DNA of 64,000 bases from Papaver somniferum. Its lineage: Eukaryota; Streptophyta; Magnoliopsida; Ranunculales; Papaveraceae. The notes beneath the pieces are model-generated. The model was not told where the DNA came from. It ran no database searches and saw only the letters and a program-made list of their open reading frames with translations. The position numbers and the translations under genes were made by a program. Location: assembly GCF_003573695.1 (NCBI RefSeq), contig NC_039359.1:118985849-119049848 (forward strand), given 5' to 3'. Below, piece after piece: positions 34,174 through 46,853 of the stretch (the stretch's first letter is position 1; every line of letters begins with the position of its first letter).

Positions 34174-36332
34174 TAAGATAAGTCTGAAAAGAGAGAAATC
34201 AAAAGTAAGATTATCATCAAAGTAAGGTTATTATAATTTCTTTGCCTCAGTGACGAAAAAGATTAGCAAATGAGACATGGCATAATTTGGAAAAGCTTCA
34301 TCTTCTTTATTGATTAATTAAAATAATATATCAAACTTAATTGTTCCTTCTCCAACAAATAACAAAAGTCTCAAGAAAAAAAAAACAAATAGCAAGAAGA
34401 GATGAAAAATAGCTCTCCTAGTCGGTTGTATATACATATACTATATATTTTATTATTTTTTTTTTAAAATGGGATTTAAGAATTTATGTTAAAGAGAAAA
34501 CTAGCCTACTTGGTTAGCCGAAACAGATCAACCGAAGAAATCTCTGTGCAAGGATGAGGGTTTATTTAGCCAACTTCCTCTTATCTTGTGCATAAATATA
34601 AATATTCTTATAAGTTTGGTAACAAAATATGCGATGTATGGATAGAAATTGAGGTATCTTATGTGATCCATTGGATCGATTACATTAACCCTGAATCGGT
34701 CCTATATATAAGAATCTACGAGTTGAACTGTTTTCATAGACAAAAAGTGAGGGATCTTTTGGAGATAATACATATATTGTAGTTGTTACGATTGAGTGCC
34801 ATTCCGGATAGTCGTTGTTGATTTCATAATCTAATCTGGAGTGACGTTATTTGTTTGGAAACGAGACAAGTATTCCCCAAATTCGTTAAAATTGTAATTT
34901 CTGATTGCTTTTTGTTATGCAAATCGTAACATGATTACCAGTCCGTGGAAGGAAAAGAAACAAAAAGACATATCAACTGCTTGATTATTCGGCTTTGAAT
35001 CGTCGATGACCTATTTAGGTGTTCCCATTGTGTCATAATAATAATAATATATCTTGTGACCATGTTAATTTACCCTACCTGCAATAATATTTCACCGCCA
35101 CAGATATGAGATAATTAAGGGAGAAAAATTTAGACTTGTCAAATTTCTGTTGATATTTCCATACCGAACCTACTCCACAATCAGAACTAATATATTTTTC
35201 ATTTATGTACGCTTTCCTTCTTTTTTGAAGGAAAGATGGGTTTCAAACCTGAAACCCATAATTTATTAAAATCCCTCATTAAAATTGAGGTTTGAAGGGA
35301 TACATAGTGGCGGAGAATCACCGTTTCACCGATTGGAATCATGATAACATGATAATTCAAGTACATCATAATGATACAACATAAAAAATACAAAATATAG
35401 TGTATCCCAATTTCTGAAATACAAAAATTATACAAAACATTGATCAAAAAGATAGATGATATAATCCAAACAATGGTCTTCTCATTTGACTTCAACCATT
35501 TAAAAAATTCTTCTCCATTAAGATATAATCATTCATAAAAGGAATGATCTTCTCCACATATCATAATTACAACCCCTTCCGGTATCTATTGATCAAATTT
35601 GTAAGAATCCTGATCATCGTCACGCCAGAGTTGGTCATCTTTGAAGGTATACTTGAATATATCCTCAGACTCCAATAGAAAATCCAAAGAGCAACAATAA
35701 ATCGCTGTAATAGCGAATCGAAACATCATATGACAAAAAATTGTCATAGAGATAATATTTATTGAAAACAAAGGAATACATAAAACAAGATCCTGATTCG
35801 CAAACAAGTGCCATTTTATTTATTTAAACAGGATTTAGTGAATAAAACAATCTAGATTTGCTCGAAAGATATGAAATCCATATCTAAACCCGAGTAAATC
35901 TAGGTTTAGGATGAAGAAGATGGAGAAAAAATAGGATTAGCTTTTTGGGAAAAACAGTTTTGGCAGAGAAAAAGAGAGAGAGAACGGGTTCTGTACGATT
36001 TCTTGTCGTCTTTCCTTCTATCCAACCAAAGGTGGAGCAACATGAAAGTTCCACATCATCATAAAATTGATTTTTTTTTTAATCTTAATGATAATATGAG
36101 TAGATACAAACAAAATAAAATTAATTTTTAGATAGAGCAAGAAAGTGTACACAAAAGAGTAATATATATTGGGTTTTATATAGAACATGGACGGAATTTG
36201 GTGAATCTAACCATCCCATATATCTATAACCGTAAAATCTTATTGCAATTAGGGTAAATCAGTAAGGACACAATTTTAAATTATTGTACTTTTGGTGAGG
36301 ATAGAAGGTCATATACGATCTGGAGCTTGACT
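34174..36332. other. Duplicated upstream region, then AT-rich DNA without a clear gene
   Basis: 34174-34910 is similar to 17137-17710, the F-box upstream region. Beyond 34920 the similarity ends and no gene is recognised. Minus-strand frames of 98 and 73 codons at 35199-35495 and 35586-35807 are hydrophobic because of AT-rich codons. They follow a leader-like CT/GA-rich stretch (about 35960-36010) but show no family signature. Confidence 0.45.
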
Positions 36333-36802
36333 TGTAGTTGTACGAAATCCTACACTACACCCCTCATATGATTTCATTATTACTCAACTCATTTTTATAT
36401 TTACACTTTTAATTTTATTGATCAATCTTTGAATATTCTTACAAGAAAAGATAAAAGAATCAAGAATGACCTATGCTCTAGACTTTCTCTCTCCTATTTA
36501 CTTGTTTCTTACTCAAAAAAGATCTCTCTCTTTCTTTACAACTGAATGACTACTTATAAGGAAATACATGGTGGATGAAAGCTAATCTATCCTTTATTTT
36601 CGGAAATGACTTGCGATATTCTCGCAACCTTACAAATCTTAATCTCGCAAACTCTCTAATTTTCGCAGGACCATCACATCTTTCTCATGATTTTAGCTGA
36701 CGTCGTTTATTATATCATTTCTGAAATTATTCTGCGACGCTGTTGTGTTGTGTTGTTGACAATTTCGCTAAGATATTATTATTGCCAGATTCTGATCCTA
36801 TA
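36333..36802 (-). repeat. Tat element 3' LTR
   Basis: Read on the minus strand it starts at 36802 with TATAGGATCAGAATCTGG (consensus TGTAGGATCAG) and ends GTTGTACAACTACA-like at 36333. A TATA box (CTTATAAGTAGTC, about 36552-36564, minus strand) and AATAAAATTAA (about 36413) are visible. TGACT precedes it. Confidence 0.9.
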
Positions 36803-37172
36803 TCTTGCCTCTTCTCATATCTTTTCTGCGAAGTAGAGAATGATGTGAGAAATGCCGCAGCTGTTCATCTCTTCATATTCTGCATTTATCACACGTATTC
36901 TTTCTTCCATCTGTTTTTTGACACGTCTTCTGTAACCGCTGCTTTTCAACTGCTCACATCTTTTCGTATTAATGGTGTTTATTTCTTCGAGTAAATAAAA
37001 AAAATCTCCTTTATATACTCTTCTTACTCTTCTTTCCACTTTCTTTTTACTTTCTCTTCTCTTTTTATTCTCTCATCTCTGCAACTCTGTTATTCTTCTG
37101 CAAGTTCTGCTACTGTAATTTCCCCCCTTCAATATTCTTACTTTTCATTCATTCCCATACTCTATATCAAGT

Positions 37173-38023
37173 ATGGCTCCAAGTGGTCATAGACATGAGA
37201 AGAATTTAAAAGATGTCCAAAAAGATCTTGCTGATAAAGGTTTCACACTCTCTACCATTCCTGGTGAAAATGCCAAGTCAATTCTTTCTGTCAAACTTTT
37301 CTCTGATCAGTACTGTGATGATCAATCGATCATAATTTCGCTAGGTCAGATTCTCGCAGGTCTCCCTATTCCTCTTTATGACCCAGATCTTCCTTTATTC
37401 TATGAAATTCTCGCTCACTCGGGATTTTCACGAGCTATCTTCCAACTGAGTGGGGACTGCATCCGTCTGATGCTAGAGTTCGCTAACCGTGGTGCTGGTA
37501 AAGGATCTCTGTACTCCAAAGAACTTAGGGATCCTAAATTCGCAGACCTAGAGATAATTGCTGAGAAATACATAGTAGCGAGTTTCTTTGAGAACTATGA
37601 ACTGATCTCCATGAAGAAAGAGAATACTCGTTGGGGTATTCGCTTAAAAAGGAAAGATAATATTGATGAAGCTAAAATTCTCATGCAAGACATTGAATGG
37701 CATTCTGGTAAAAACACAACTCCTCGCCAATCCAAAGATGATAAATGGTGTGTTTTTCCTTTAATGCTAAAAGGACCTTACATTGCTGGGTCAAATATTC
37801 TTCCTGCGAATCTCGCTGCTTATCAACCCTGGGTTTTCTCTTGGACAGAGAAGGAGAAAGAGGTATGTTTCTTCCCGTTTAGCTCACTTTATATTTCTTT
37901 ATTTATCTTATTATTTTGTTCGCTAATTCTTGCGACATTCTGCAGATCCAAAAACTGAAAGATAGTTATAACAGGACTGGGAAAGCTAGAACTTTGTTAC
38001 CTCTTCGCTCATACACAGATGAG
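37173..38023 (+). CDS. Antisense ORF (aORF) of the Tat element, N-terminal exons
   Basis: Exon 1 (37173-37862) and exon 2 (37946-38023) join in phase 0 through a GT-AG intron to 256 codons, and a donor (GAGGTAAGA) at 38024 implies further exons. The protein starts MAPSGHRHEKNLKDVQKDL. Its block with GLPIPLYDPDLPLFYEILA and FQLSGDCIRLMLEFA resembles the plant 'gypsy-type transposase' or mobile-domain proteins carried antisense by Tat/Ogre elements. A TATA-like TTTATATACT at 37012 and a CT-rich leader precede it, so it probably has its own promoter near the 3' LTR. Later exons are not found; the sequence passes into the 3' spacer. Function is unknown. Confidence 0.7.
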
Positions 38024-39505
38024 GTAAGAAATTTTTTCTTATGATTTTAAACAGTTTATTGTTGCTTCTATTTCTTATTTTTATCTGTTGTGTGAAGATT
38101 ATTGCTGAAATAGAAGACAAATAACATTTTCTAATTTCATTCATTCCCATACTTGCCTCTATTATTTGTATCCAAATGAGAGATTTTATAAATTTTTCTT
38201 ATTTTATGCCTCAATTTCGCAGTTAATTATGTATAATTTCGCTATATTATGCGAAGTGAATTTTGATTCTTTTCAAAATCTCATTCCTGTGTGGTCTTAT
38301 TTTTCCTTCCTAATTAAAGGTCTTATTATGCCACCTCTTGTCATTGCGACAAAATCGCAGGACGTCCTTGCACTTTCATGCAAAAACCCATTTATCTTGC
38401 CTTAACTTTTTCTTTTGTATTATGGCCTCTTCAGGAATGTTGCGACAATATGACAAGCCTAAATATTCTTTTGAAAATAAAGCCCCATGACATTGCCATC
38501 TTGCGACGAAATCGCAGGACGTCTTCGCACTTTCATGCGAAAACCCATTGATCTCGTCTTATCTTTTTCTTTTGTATTATTGCCTCTTCAAGATTTTTGC
38601 ACAAATATGACAAGACTTAATACCCTTGCGAATAAAAAGCCTCATGACATTTGCGTCTTAAGACACTTATCAGCTCCCTAATGGAGGGTGCTGCCCTTAT
38701 CTCCCCCTGGTTGCCCCTTCAAGGAGGCGTACTTCTACCATACAAGGTTAGCTCCTCTCATCCAGTCTTAACAACAACCAGTTGTTTTCGCAGCCTCTTA
38801 TCCCTTTTACCTATAAGGCTTATGGTTACGAGACTGCACCCTAAGTGGGGTTTTCTTCAGGCCGAGTGCAGTATAAGCCAAGACTTGTCAAGAATGGAAA
38901 AGTACGCTTTAAACGTCCCTGGCACTCTTGACTCAACCGTGTACCTCGGCGCCTTGATCAGATCTGCACTCCTTGGGAGAGTCCTTATTACCTTAGTCGC
39001 CCAACCTAAGTCATATGCTTAAGCTAAGAATCCAAGGTGCCTCTCCCGGATGGGCTTATTGACCCCAAATCTCCATGACTCAGGTTCCGGTGGCGGTGTA
39101 GCCTTTCCCTGAGCCATGCAACAGGTACCCCCTTATATGACGTACTTTAGGTGTTACATTTGCCTCTTGCGGAATTACATACGCGAACTAGGGTGTACGT
39201 CTTAAAGGTTTGCCCCTTTCTCTTTTGTCATTTTTCTCTAATTGTCTTCTGTAAAATTCATTATCTCTGCGAGAGTCTCGCACATCATCATATTGTATTT
39301 ATATTTCGCAATCTCAATTTTGTCATTCAATAAAATGTATTTTTCAGAATTTTACTTATTGCGAGAGTGTCGCAACAACTTAATCATTCATATATTTCTT
39401 GTTTTTATTACCTTTGCCATCCTATGCTTCTTTATTATTTTCTGCTACTGCTTCCTTGGTAATGGTATGTTCATCATTTTTATTCTGAACTAGAATTAGT
39501 ATCTC
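38024..39505 (-). other. Tat 3' spacer and polymerase deletion site
   Basis: 38480-39200 matches 51780-52480 inverted, including GGCTACACC...GGAACCTGAGTCATGG and TAAGTGTCTTAAGACGCAAA. Two tandem blocks of about 120 bp with GACGTCCT and TTTCATGC...AAACCCAT occur at 38340-38600. The internal deletion that removed polymerase lies at about 39210-39505. The plus-strand open frames here also appear, inverted, in the other element and are not genes. Confidence 0.65.
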
Positions 39506-40348
39506 TTATTCTTTTCTTTCGATTGCATCCACCATCAACCTCTCACTTCTCTGTGTATCTTTGATTTTGTGTCGCCAGTTTTCCTTCTTGTTTGGTCTTC
39601 CTTCGAAAGATTCTATCTCAGTTTCGTAACACCTCTTTCCTTCAACCCAATCTCCCTTTATGATTCCTACACCGCTGGGGTGAGGGAATTTGATGCACTG
39701 GTGGAAAGTTGAAGCTACACCTAAAATCCCATGTAGCCAAGGTCGACCAATTAACGCATTGTAGGGTGATTCTACATCAACGACACAAAATAAGATTTCG
39801 GAAGATATTCCCTTCAATGGAATTTGCATAGTAACCTCCCCTTTAGGCTTGTTAGCAGTACCATTAAAACCGTATATCTTATATGTTGATGGTATAAGAT
39901 CATCATCTCTTCCTCCCATAGTTTTATAAGTATGATAAAATAAGATGTTCACAGAGCTTCCAGTATCGATTAAAATTCTATTAATTTCCCATGAATCTTC
40001 AGCTTCATCATCCTCATCTTCTTTCGGTTTTGGATTAATTTCTAATTTTACTACCAACGGATTATCATGCACCTCTTCACCTTCTGGAATCTCTTCCGCG
40101 GTAAAAGAAATAATCTGTTTCTGCGATTCTTCTAGTGGCGAGATTTTCGCAATATTCATAATTTCTCTTCCATCGTTATCTCTTGCAAACACTCTACTCA
40201 AAACATTATCATGAAAATCTTCAATTGTCTTATATGAATGTACGATAGAGTGACAAAATAGATTTTTTGCTTTTGCACCAACTTCTACGAAGAATGTTTC
40301 CTTCTTTTTCATCGTGTTCACTTTGTGATGCTCTGGTGGTGGTGGCAA
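39506..40348 (-). pseudogene. Tat protease region
   Basis: This 280-codon frame contains the aspartic protease active site ILIDTGSSVNILFYHTYKTM and the later block VDVESPYNALIGRPWLHG, as in Tat Gag-Pol. The upstream part (SFTAEEIPEGEEVHDNPLVV) matches the N-terminus of the protease frame of the other element (47420 on). It ends in a charged tail with no reverse transcriptase after it. Confidence 0.85.
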
Positions 40349-40357
40349 TGGTTGAGG

Positions 40358-42780
40358 TTATGGGTGCCCTACCAAAAAGTGGTTTAGTTTTCCTTGATCG
40401 ATCATTCTCAAAATAATTATTTTTACATTTATGCAATCATTTGTTGTATGTCCATGAAAATGATGATAAGAACAAAACTCATGGCTTCTATGGTTTGGAG
40501 GTGGTTCCGTTCCCATGTTCCATGGTGTTGGTATATTCTCCATCAAAATTATAGCTTCCCATATTTTCTCTACACTTGTATTTAGAGGTGCCATCTTGAT
40601 TTCTTCCCATACTACCTTGTGACCTCCTTGTCCTCTATTATAGTTTTGTCTTTGATCTCCATAAGTTTCTTGTGGTTGATCGAGTCTTTGAATCTTGTTA
40701 TTTCCACCACGATTGTAGAAATTTCTTTCTCTTTCATACTCCTCTAGATCTCGGCTTCCCATAGCCACTAATTTCTGTTGATTGTTACCCGTCACCTTCT
40801 CTTGTTGTACTTGCGAAGTATTCGCTACTGTATTTATTAGCTTGGGTAATAAGCTTGCATTTGCTGTTTGTGAGTTGGTGTTCGCAACTGGATATGATTC
40901 CATTTCGTTTTTCCTTTCCTCTAGAGCAATGTATTCTTCTTGAAGTTCTTGCAATTCAGTCATTGTGATCGTATTCTTGACTCTGAAAATTTTGACATAT
41001 AATAGGTTTGTTGAAAACATAATATTGAGAAATGATAATATAAGATATCTATCATCTACACGTCCCGCCATTTCGCTACATATAATTCTCCATCTTTTAG
41101 TCAGGTGTTTCAAACTTTCGCCAATCCTCTGTTTTAATCCAAACACATCTTCTATACCAGGTCGCGAAGAATTATTACTTATATATGCCCCTAGGAATGT
41201 AGTCTGCAAATGATTGAAGGATGTTATTGTATTCTTTGGTAGACCTTCAAACCATTTTAACGCCTCTCCTGTTAAGCTGGATGCGAAATATTTGCACAAT
41301 ACGGCATCATGATTTTCCCATTGCAATATGCACCTCACATAGGCTTTGATGTGTTGAATTGCACAAGTTGTTCCATCAAAAATGCTGGTTAATGCGGGCA
41401 AATTGCATTTCGGTGGTATTCCTCCTAATTGTACTTCCCTTGTAAATGGAGTTTTCGCAGCTTCTTCTATTGCTTCATCCAATTATCTTCTGCCTACTTC
41501 TCCTCTATTATTTAGCATTCCTCTCATTTCTTCTAATTCTTTCAAGATTTGTTTATTTACACCTGAATTTTGATCCATTGGTCTTTTTAATTTCGCCTTT
41601 CTTCTTCTGCGTTCATGTCTTTCTTCTCTCGCGAAATTTTGCATTTCTTCTTCATTGTCTTCATCTCGTCTTGTTCTGCGATTTTCTTCTTCACCCCTAT
41701 CTTGAATTCGCAAATGATTATGCCTCTCATTTTCCCCTTTCAACCATCCTCTGTACTCTATCATACTCTTCATTGAGATTACCGTTATTCCGGTTTTGTG
41801 TACGCCTTCTTTCTCGATTGTCATGATTGTTCTGGCGAATTGTCTCCTGAAGCTCTTGTTCTTCCATTTCTTCTCTCAATCTTTCACGTTCGCAGATTAA
41901 ACGTGCTTGTTCAGCACAATGTCTTTCAATTTCTTCTTCAATCGTTTGTTGATTTCTTTGAGTTTGTCTTTCATGTAAAATTCTTCTTCCTTCCTCTCGA
42001 TTTCCTTCGCCATCTTGGTCATTTCGTCCCTGACGTTGTCCATTCTCTTGATTTCTACCATTTTTACCATCATCAAAAGTTTCATTTTGTGGAACGTAAC
42101 GATCATCAGCTCTTTCTCTATTTTTGCGATATTCTTCATTAGGATTTGATATTTCTTCTTGAATATTGTTTCCATCATTGATTGTGGGTGAGTTTCGCCT
42201 CATTTCTCTTCTAGTCGATCTTGAATATGATTTTGTAATACTTCTCGATCTTCTATTCTGTAGCCTTATATTCTCCATCCTTAATTCGTGATTTTGCCTT
42301 GTTAGATTTGCACGTTCTTCTGCCTCAGCTCTTCTTTCTTCATGTATTCTTCGTCTCAATGTTTCTAACCTCCAATTTCCTCATCTCCATGAATTATTCC
42401 ATCATCTGCTTCTTGATTTCTCTCTACCTGTCTATGGTTTCTGTTTTGTTGCTCTTCTTCTACTTCTTCTGCCGAATTTGATTTCCAAGTGTGTATACTC
42501 ACCCTATCATAATCTGTATTCCTCTCTTGTACTAGTGTTTGTTGAATTGGTGGTTGAATTTGATTTTCTCTATTAATTCTCATTCTAGTAGATTCTCCCC
42601 TTTCACTTATTTCTCTCCCAGCAATTCTCTTGCTTCTTCTAACAGTAGTCGGTTGTTCGGATGTATTTCTTCTTCTAGCTATTTCTTCAATGTTAACAAT
42701 ATTGCAAGAAATTATGGAAAATTCTTAATCAATCACTCTAAATCTTCAAAAATTTCAATATTAATCTTAAGTTTTTTCTA
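40358..42780 (-). pseudogene. Tat gag, several frames
   Basis: 42583-41483 (three overlapping frames) encodes a very charged Arg/Glu/Asn-rich N-terminal region predicted to be coiled coil. 41482-40358 encodes the Gag core (VQLGGIPPKCNLPALTSIFD, GEALKWFEGLPKNTITSF, FGLKQRIGESLKHLTKRW) and a zinc-knuckle-like CSYHHFHGHTTNDC near the end. Frame breaks near 42360, 41800 and 41480 and a stop before the protease interrupt it. This part has no counterpart in the element at 46854-55981. Confidence 0.85.
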
Positions 42781-42818
42781 GAATAATCTTCAATATCTCC
42801 CTGTTTCTAGCGCCATTA

Positions 42819-43288
42819 TGTAGTTGCAGGAAATCCTACACTACACCCCTCATATGATTTCATTATTACTCAACTCATTTTTAGAATTACACTCTTAATT
42901 TTATTGATCAATCTTTGAATATTCTTACAAGAAAAGATAAAAGAATCAAGAATGGCCTCTGCTCTAGACTTTCTCTCTCCTATTTACTTGTTTCTTACTC
43001 AAAAAATATCTCTCTCTTTCTTTACAACTGAACGACTATTTATAGGGAAATACATAGTGGATGACAGCTAATCTGTCCTTTATTTTCGGAAATGACTTGC
43101 TATATTCTCGCAACCTTACAAATCTTAATCTCGCAAACTCTCTAATTTTCGCAGGACCATCACATCTTTCTCATGATTTTAGCTGACGTCGTTTATTATA
43201 TCATTTCTGAAATTATTCTGCGACGCTGTTATGTTGTGTTGTTGACAATTTCGCTAAGATATTATTATTGCGAGATTCTGATCCTACA
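42819..43288 (-). repeat. Tat element 5' LTR
   Basis: On the minus strand it starts TGTAGGATCAGAATCTCGC at 43288 and ends CCTGCAACTACA at 42819, followed by ATAATGGCGCTAGAAAC (primer binding site). It is 470 bp, the same as its partner. TGACT follows at 43289-43293. Confidence 0.92.
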
Positions 43289-43293
43289 TGACT

Positions 43294-44803
43294 ATTGTGC
43301 TTGATAGGTTCTATGATGTCCCGTTTCTTTTTATTGTTTGGGATGGCTTTGTGTTTATCATTATGGCTAGGTCAAATTAAATTTTATCTTATTAAATGTT
43401 TTTCTTAGTGAGTTACTAATTTTCCGACTAACTAGCTCATCCAATCATTAACTCGGCAAACAAGTTTAGTTTTTGTATACTTGTTTGGTGAAACTTATAA
43501 TTATATTGCCTTGACTATTTATGATTATAGATAATCACAAGTTTATAAACGACTTTATAATAACTCAAAAACATATTCTTCAAGTAATTGATGATCTTAA
43601 AATAATGCTCTCAAAAAGGAAATAAAAAGCAATGATAAGTTTGCTATTGTTTTTTTGTCTCTCTCTTGATAGTTTTAAAAAATAAGAAGAAAAAGTCTCA
43701 TTCAATTTTTTCGAAATAATAATGTTTTATGATAATTTTTTAAAAATAACTTTTTTCTATTTATGAAAGTAATAGATTTTTTCAGTTATGATTAAAATGA
43801 TCAATTATTATAACGGCACCAAACACATATAGAATCTATTATGAGTTGCATAATGGATTATGAGCTGATAATCCATTATAATAATGATTACCAAACAGTA
43901 AGGGATAAAAAGGATGCTTATTCAAGGGTTAAAAGGACTTCCGGTGGAAGTGTTGATGCTCCAAGTGCTGCTACTCCAAGTGCTATAAGAAGAAGAAGTT
44001 TGTTTGTCCATGTATAACGGTGCCAACAGTGACGCATAATGATTGGGCGTTACAGTGTTGCAGGCCAAGTCAGTGTTCACCCGTAATGGTGCAATGCGAA
44101 GCCATAATAGCGGTATACTGTATAGACTGTCAAGTGCTAAGAATGGAAAAACCATGCAGGGCCAGTGAAGCGCAAAGGTGGCGCTACACTGTAAAGACAT
44201 TTGGCTAAGTAATGAATCTTATTGGCCGACACAATGAAGCTTCATTGAGGGAAAGGCAAGATGAGGCCAAAGTTGACAGATGCAACATGCGATGTTGGCA
44301 TTGATGCATATCCGTGGAATTGAGTCGGCCCAAACTCAAGGATGATGCAAGAGTGGATAGTAAGCAAGGAGTTGGTCTATGGCATCAGTTCAAGGCTGAC
44401 GAAAGCTTGAAAAATGCAAACAAGCTAGTAATGCAAGAGTGACATTACTATTGTCAAGCAAATTGGCTAAGTGAAGCATATGATGCATGAGCAACTAGAA
44501 TGAGCTTAATGAGTTGCCCTTGATGATTGAAGAACAAGGATTGTTCGTTTATTAGCTTAGAGTTATAAGCATGCAGGGCCAAGATGGCTGAGCTTTGGAG
44601 TGAGGTAGAATTCAGTAAAGCGCAACAGTTGTACAATACGACTCAGGTGGCGGTTACAAGTTGGTTATTGGCTTCACAGGCGTGCCAAAGGTGCGATACA
44701 AGTTGGAAGGGTTATGAAATGAGTTCACAACCTTATTTAAGTGTCTCTAACCGTTCAAGACAAGTGTGGCTTCAATCTGCATGACAACACAAAAGGTGGC
44801 AGT
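43294..44803. other. AT-rich DNA and probable remnant of the noncoding LTR family
   Basis: 43294-43900 is AT-rich without a gene; a small hairpin (ATAATGGATTATGAGCTGATAATCCATTAT) lies near 43855. 43921-44803 has the same word style as the interior of the element at 44804-57701 (GGCTAAGTGAAGC, GATGCATGAG) and ends in a purine-rich stretch (AAAAGGTGGCAG). It may be the interior of an adjacent copy sharing the LTR at 44804. The short frames are not genes. Confidence 0.4.
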
Positions 44804-45340
44804 TGAAAAGCAGATTGGCGGTTATGGAAACTACCCTATGGGACACATGGATGTTCCATGCAGGTGCAAGCGGTTGCACAAAGTTTTGTCCTGATCATTA
44901 GCTTGTATAAATAGCTTAGGGATCAATAAGTTTAGTGTTGTTCAATTGATAGAAGAACCACTAATATAGAGAGTGTTTTAGGCATTCACCAAGAGGGTGA
45001 ATGGCATGTTTTAGTCCATGTGATGGACGAGTATTGTAATCTTCCTTTAGTGCAATAAAATGGGTTTGTTGCAGTATTCTTTGTGTTCATTAAGTTGTTG
45101 ATCTTTTTGAGTTTGTTTAAGTAATGCATGGCAAACCTCTTATGCTTATGGGGGCATAAAGAGTTAGAGAGAAAGAAGATGGAGACTTCCGTTGCGTATT
45201 GCCTTATGAGTGAAGGCAAATGCGTACATTGATGCGAGTATGCAAGGCTGAGTGATTGTGGATGAAGTTGATTCACTGAACCACAATCATTTCCGGTCAT
45301 GTACCATGAAAATTTTAGGCGATTAAATGGGCATGTGACT
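44804..45340 (+). repeat. LTR of the noncoding element, 5' copy
   Basis: It starts TGAAAAGCAGATTGGCGG and ends GGGCATGTGACT. TATAAATAG at 44906-44914 is the likely TATA box and AATAAAATGG (about 45054) a likely polyadenylation signal. The primer binding site follows within five bases. Confidence 0.82.
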
Positions 45341-46853
45341 TCAGGTATCAGAGCAGTGTTAGGAGACACTGTTCTTGATTTTTCTCTCTTTTACTCAAGT
45401 TGGTGTTATTTGTTTGTCAAATTCAGTGAAGAATTGTTTGGGTTTCGTTAGTACGGAGACTAGAAGAAGTTGGTATTGTGAGGAAAGATGAATGAACTTT
45501 GAAGCTTGAAGTAGCAACAGTCCAAGAAAGTTCATGGCAAAGGTGCCTGATTTCCATCCCAAAGTGTTAGACGAACGTGCAAGAGTCATTGAAAACCGGG
45601 TTTTCAAGTGATGACATGACAAAACTAGGGAGTATGCTGACTTCTATGGTGCAAGTCAGGTGTTAAAGTCCATGTTTCTCACAAGTATGCGAAGATTATG
45701 CATTTGGAATTCATTCTTTCGTAGTGTTATCAGTAACGAGTACATTACGAGTTGTAATGGGAATTTTGCGAAAATTCCTGAACTCAAAGGAGTTGTTGGC
45801 CTTTGCATTGGCAAAGAAGATGAAGAACATGTCTATGCGATAGATTGAAGGTGTTTTCATCGTAGCCAGTTGGATGGAAGATTATAGTTATCTCTCTCGA
45901 ATGATGTACCTTGGTGGTAATGCAAAGTTTGGTTACGAACCAGCATGTTTGTGGCAATGTGATGCCATGAAGGAAGAATTGGATGGCTAATTCTTATCTA
46001 GCATAAAGCTTATATAAAGGCTGAAGACAGAAGCGCAAGTTGGGGGGAAATCGATACACCACGGTCTTGCGTTTGCAAAGTATTCTTCGTTGATGCTAGA
46101 TGCACACTAGAAGTGTGCTTGCACCTGGTTTATGAATGGGATCAATATGCTTGGACAAGGGTGTCCAAAGACCTGCATTTGATCATAACCACAAGCGTAT
46201 ATTCTTGTCGACTGCAAATCAACAATTGTTGCTACTGAAGTTGATTTTGGAGAAGGGGAAAATACAAGAGTAACCAGTTGTGCATGGGCAGAAAAAATGA
46301 GTTCCAAGTTTGAAGAAGAATGTGGCATTCTTGCTTCATGGAACGTAGGCAGTGGCGCCTCATTTGCAAGGATTATGGCCTTGTTTGCAACTTTCCAGAG
46401 TGTTCATCCACATAAGTCATTGAGTGATATGACTTTGCTGAGCTCTATGGTGATGCTCAGAATCACAAAGTTAAGTCCGTTCCAGTTGTGCAAAGGTGCA
46501 CAAGTTTACATTAAAAATCGGGTGTTGACTAGCATAGCATATTTGCAACAATAGCATGCGCCAAATGGGATTTGGGCATGACCAGGATGCATGGTGCGTG
46601 AGAAATACAAGTTAGGCGAATTGTAGATGCATGGAGAAATGCAAGTAGTGGTGATGCATAAGAATGGAATGAGGCCATTAGTGAATAAATCTTCATGAAA
46701 GCTAAAGCAACATGATAGCATCAGTTTGAAGGAGTATTCAACTAATTGTCAATTATATTGTGCTTCGTTATGGGAGTGGCATAAGAACGTTGATAAGTAG
46801 AAGAGTGCATGTGGCAAAGTGAATTGTTATATTGGGGACAGTAGGTCATGTCT

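Larger units (their letters stand above)
36333..43288 (-). mobile_element. Tat-lineage Ty3/gypsy element lacking polymerase
   Basis: The two 470-bp LTRs (36333-36802 and 42819-43288) are flanked by TGACT (36328-36332 and 43289-43293). On the minus strand it has a primer binding site (TGGCGCTAGAAACAGGG, about 42800-42816), gag (42583-40358) and protease (40348-39506). Directly after comes the 3' spacer seen in the related element at 51780-52600. Reverse transcriptase, RNase H and integrase are missing. An antisense spliced ORF lies at 37173-38023. At 6.96 kb it is a non-autonomous deletion form. Confidence 0.93.

Noticed and set aside
35199..35807. Two hydrophobic minus-strand frames considered as a membrane protein gene
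   Set aside because: AT-rich codon bias alone gives this composition, no splice sites join them convincingly, and no family motif is present.
38487..39022. Plus-strand frames of 64 and 123 codons in the Tat spacer
   Set aside because: The same frame appears, inverted, at 51988-52290 in the other element. It is conserved as DNA, with no protein signature and no start context.
41446..42481. Hydrophobic plus-strand frames (126, 114 and 60 codons)
   Set aside because: They are the antisense of the Arg/Glu-rich gag coiled coil, which mimics Leu/Phe/Ser-rich membrane proteins.
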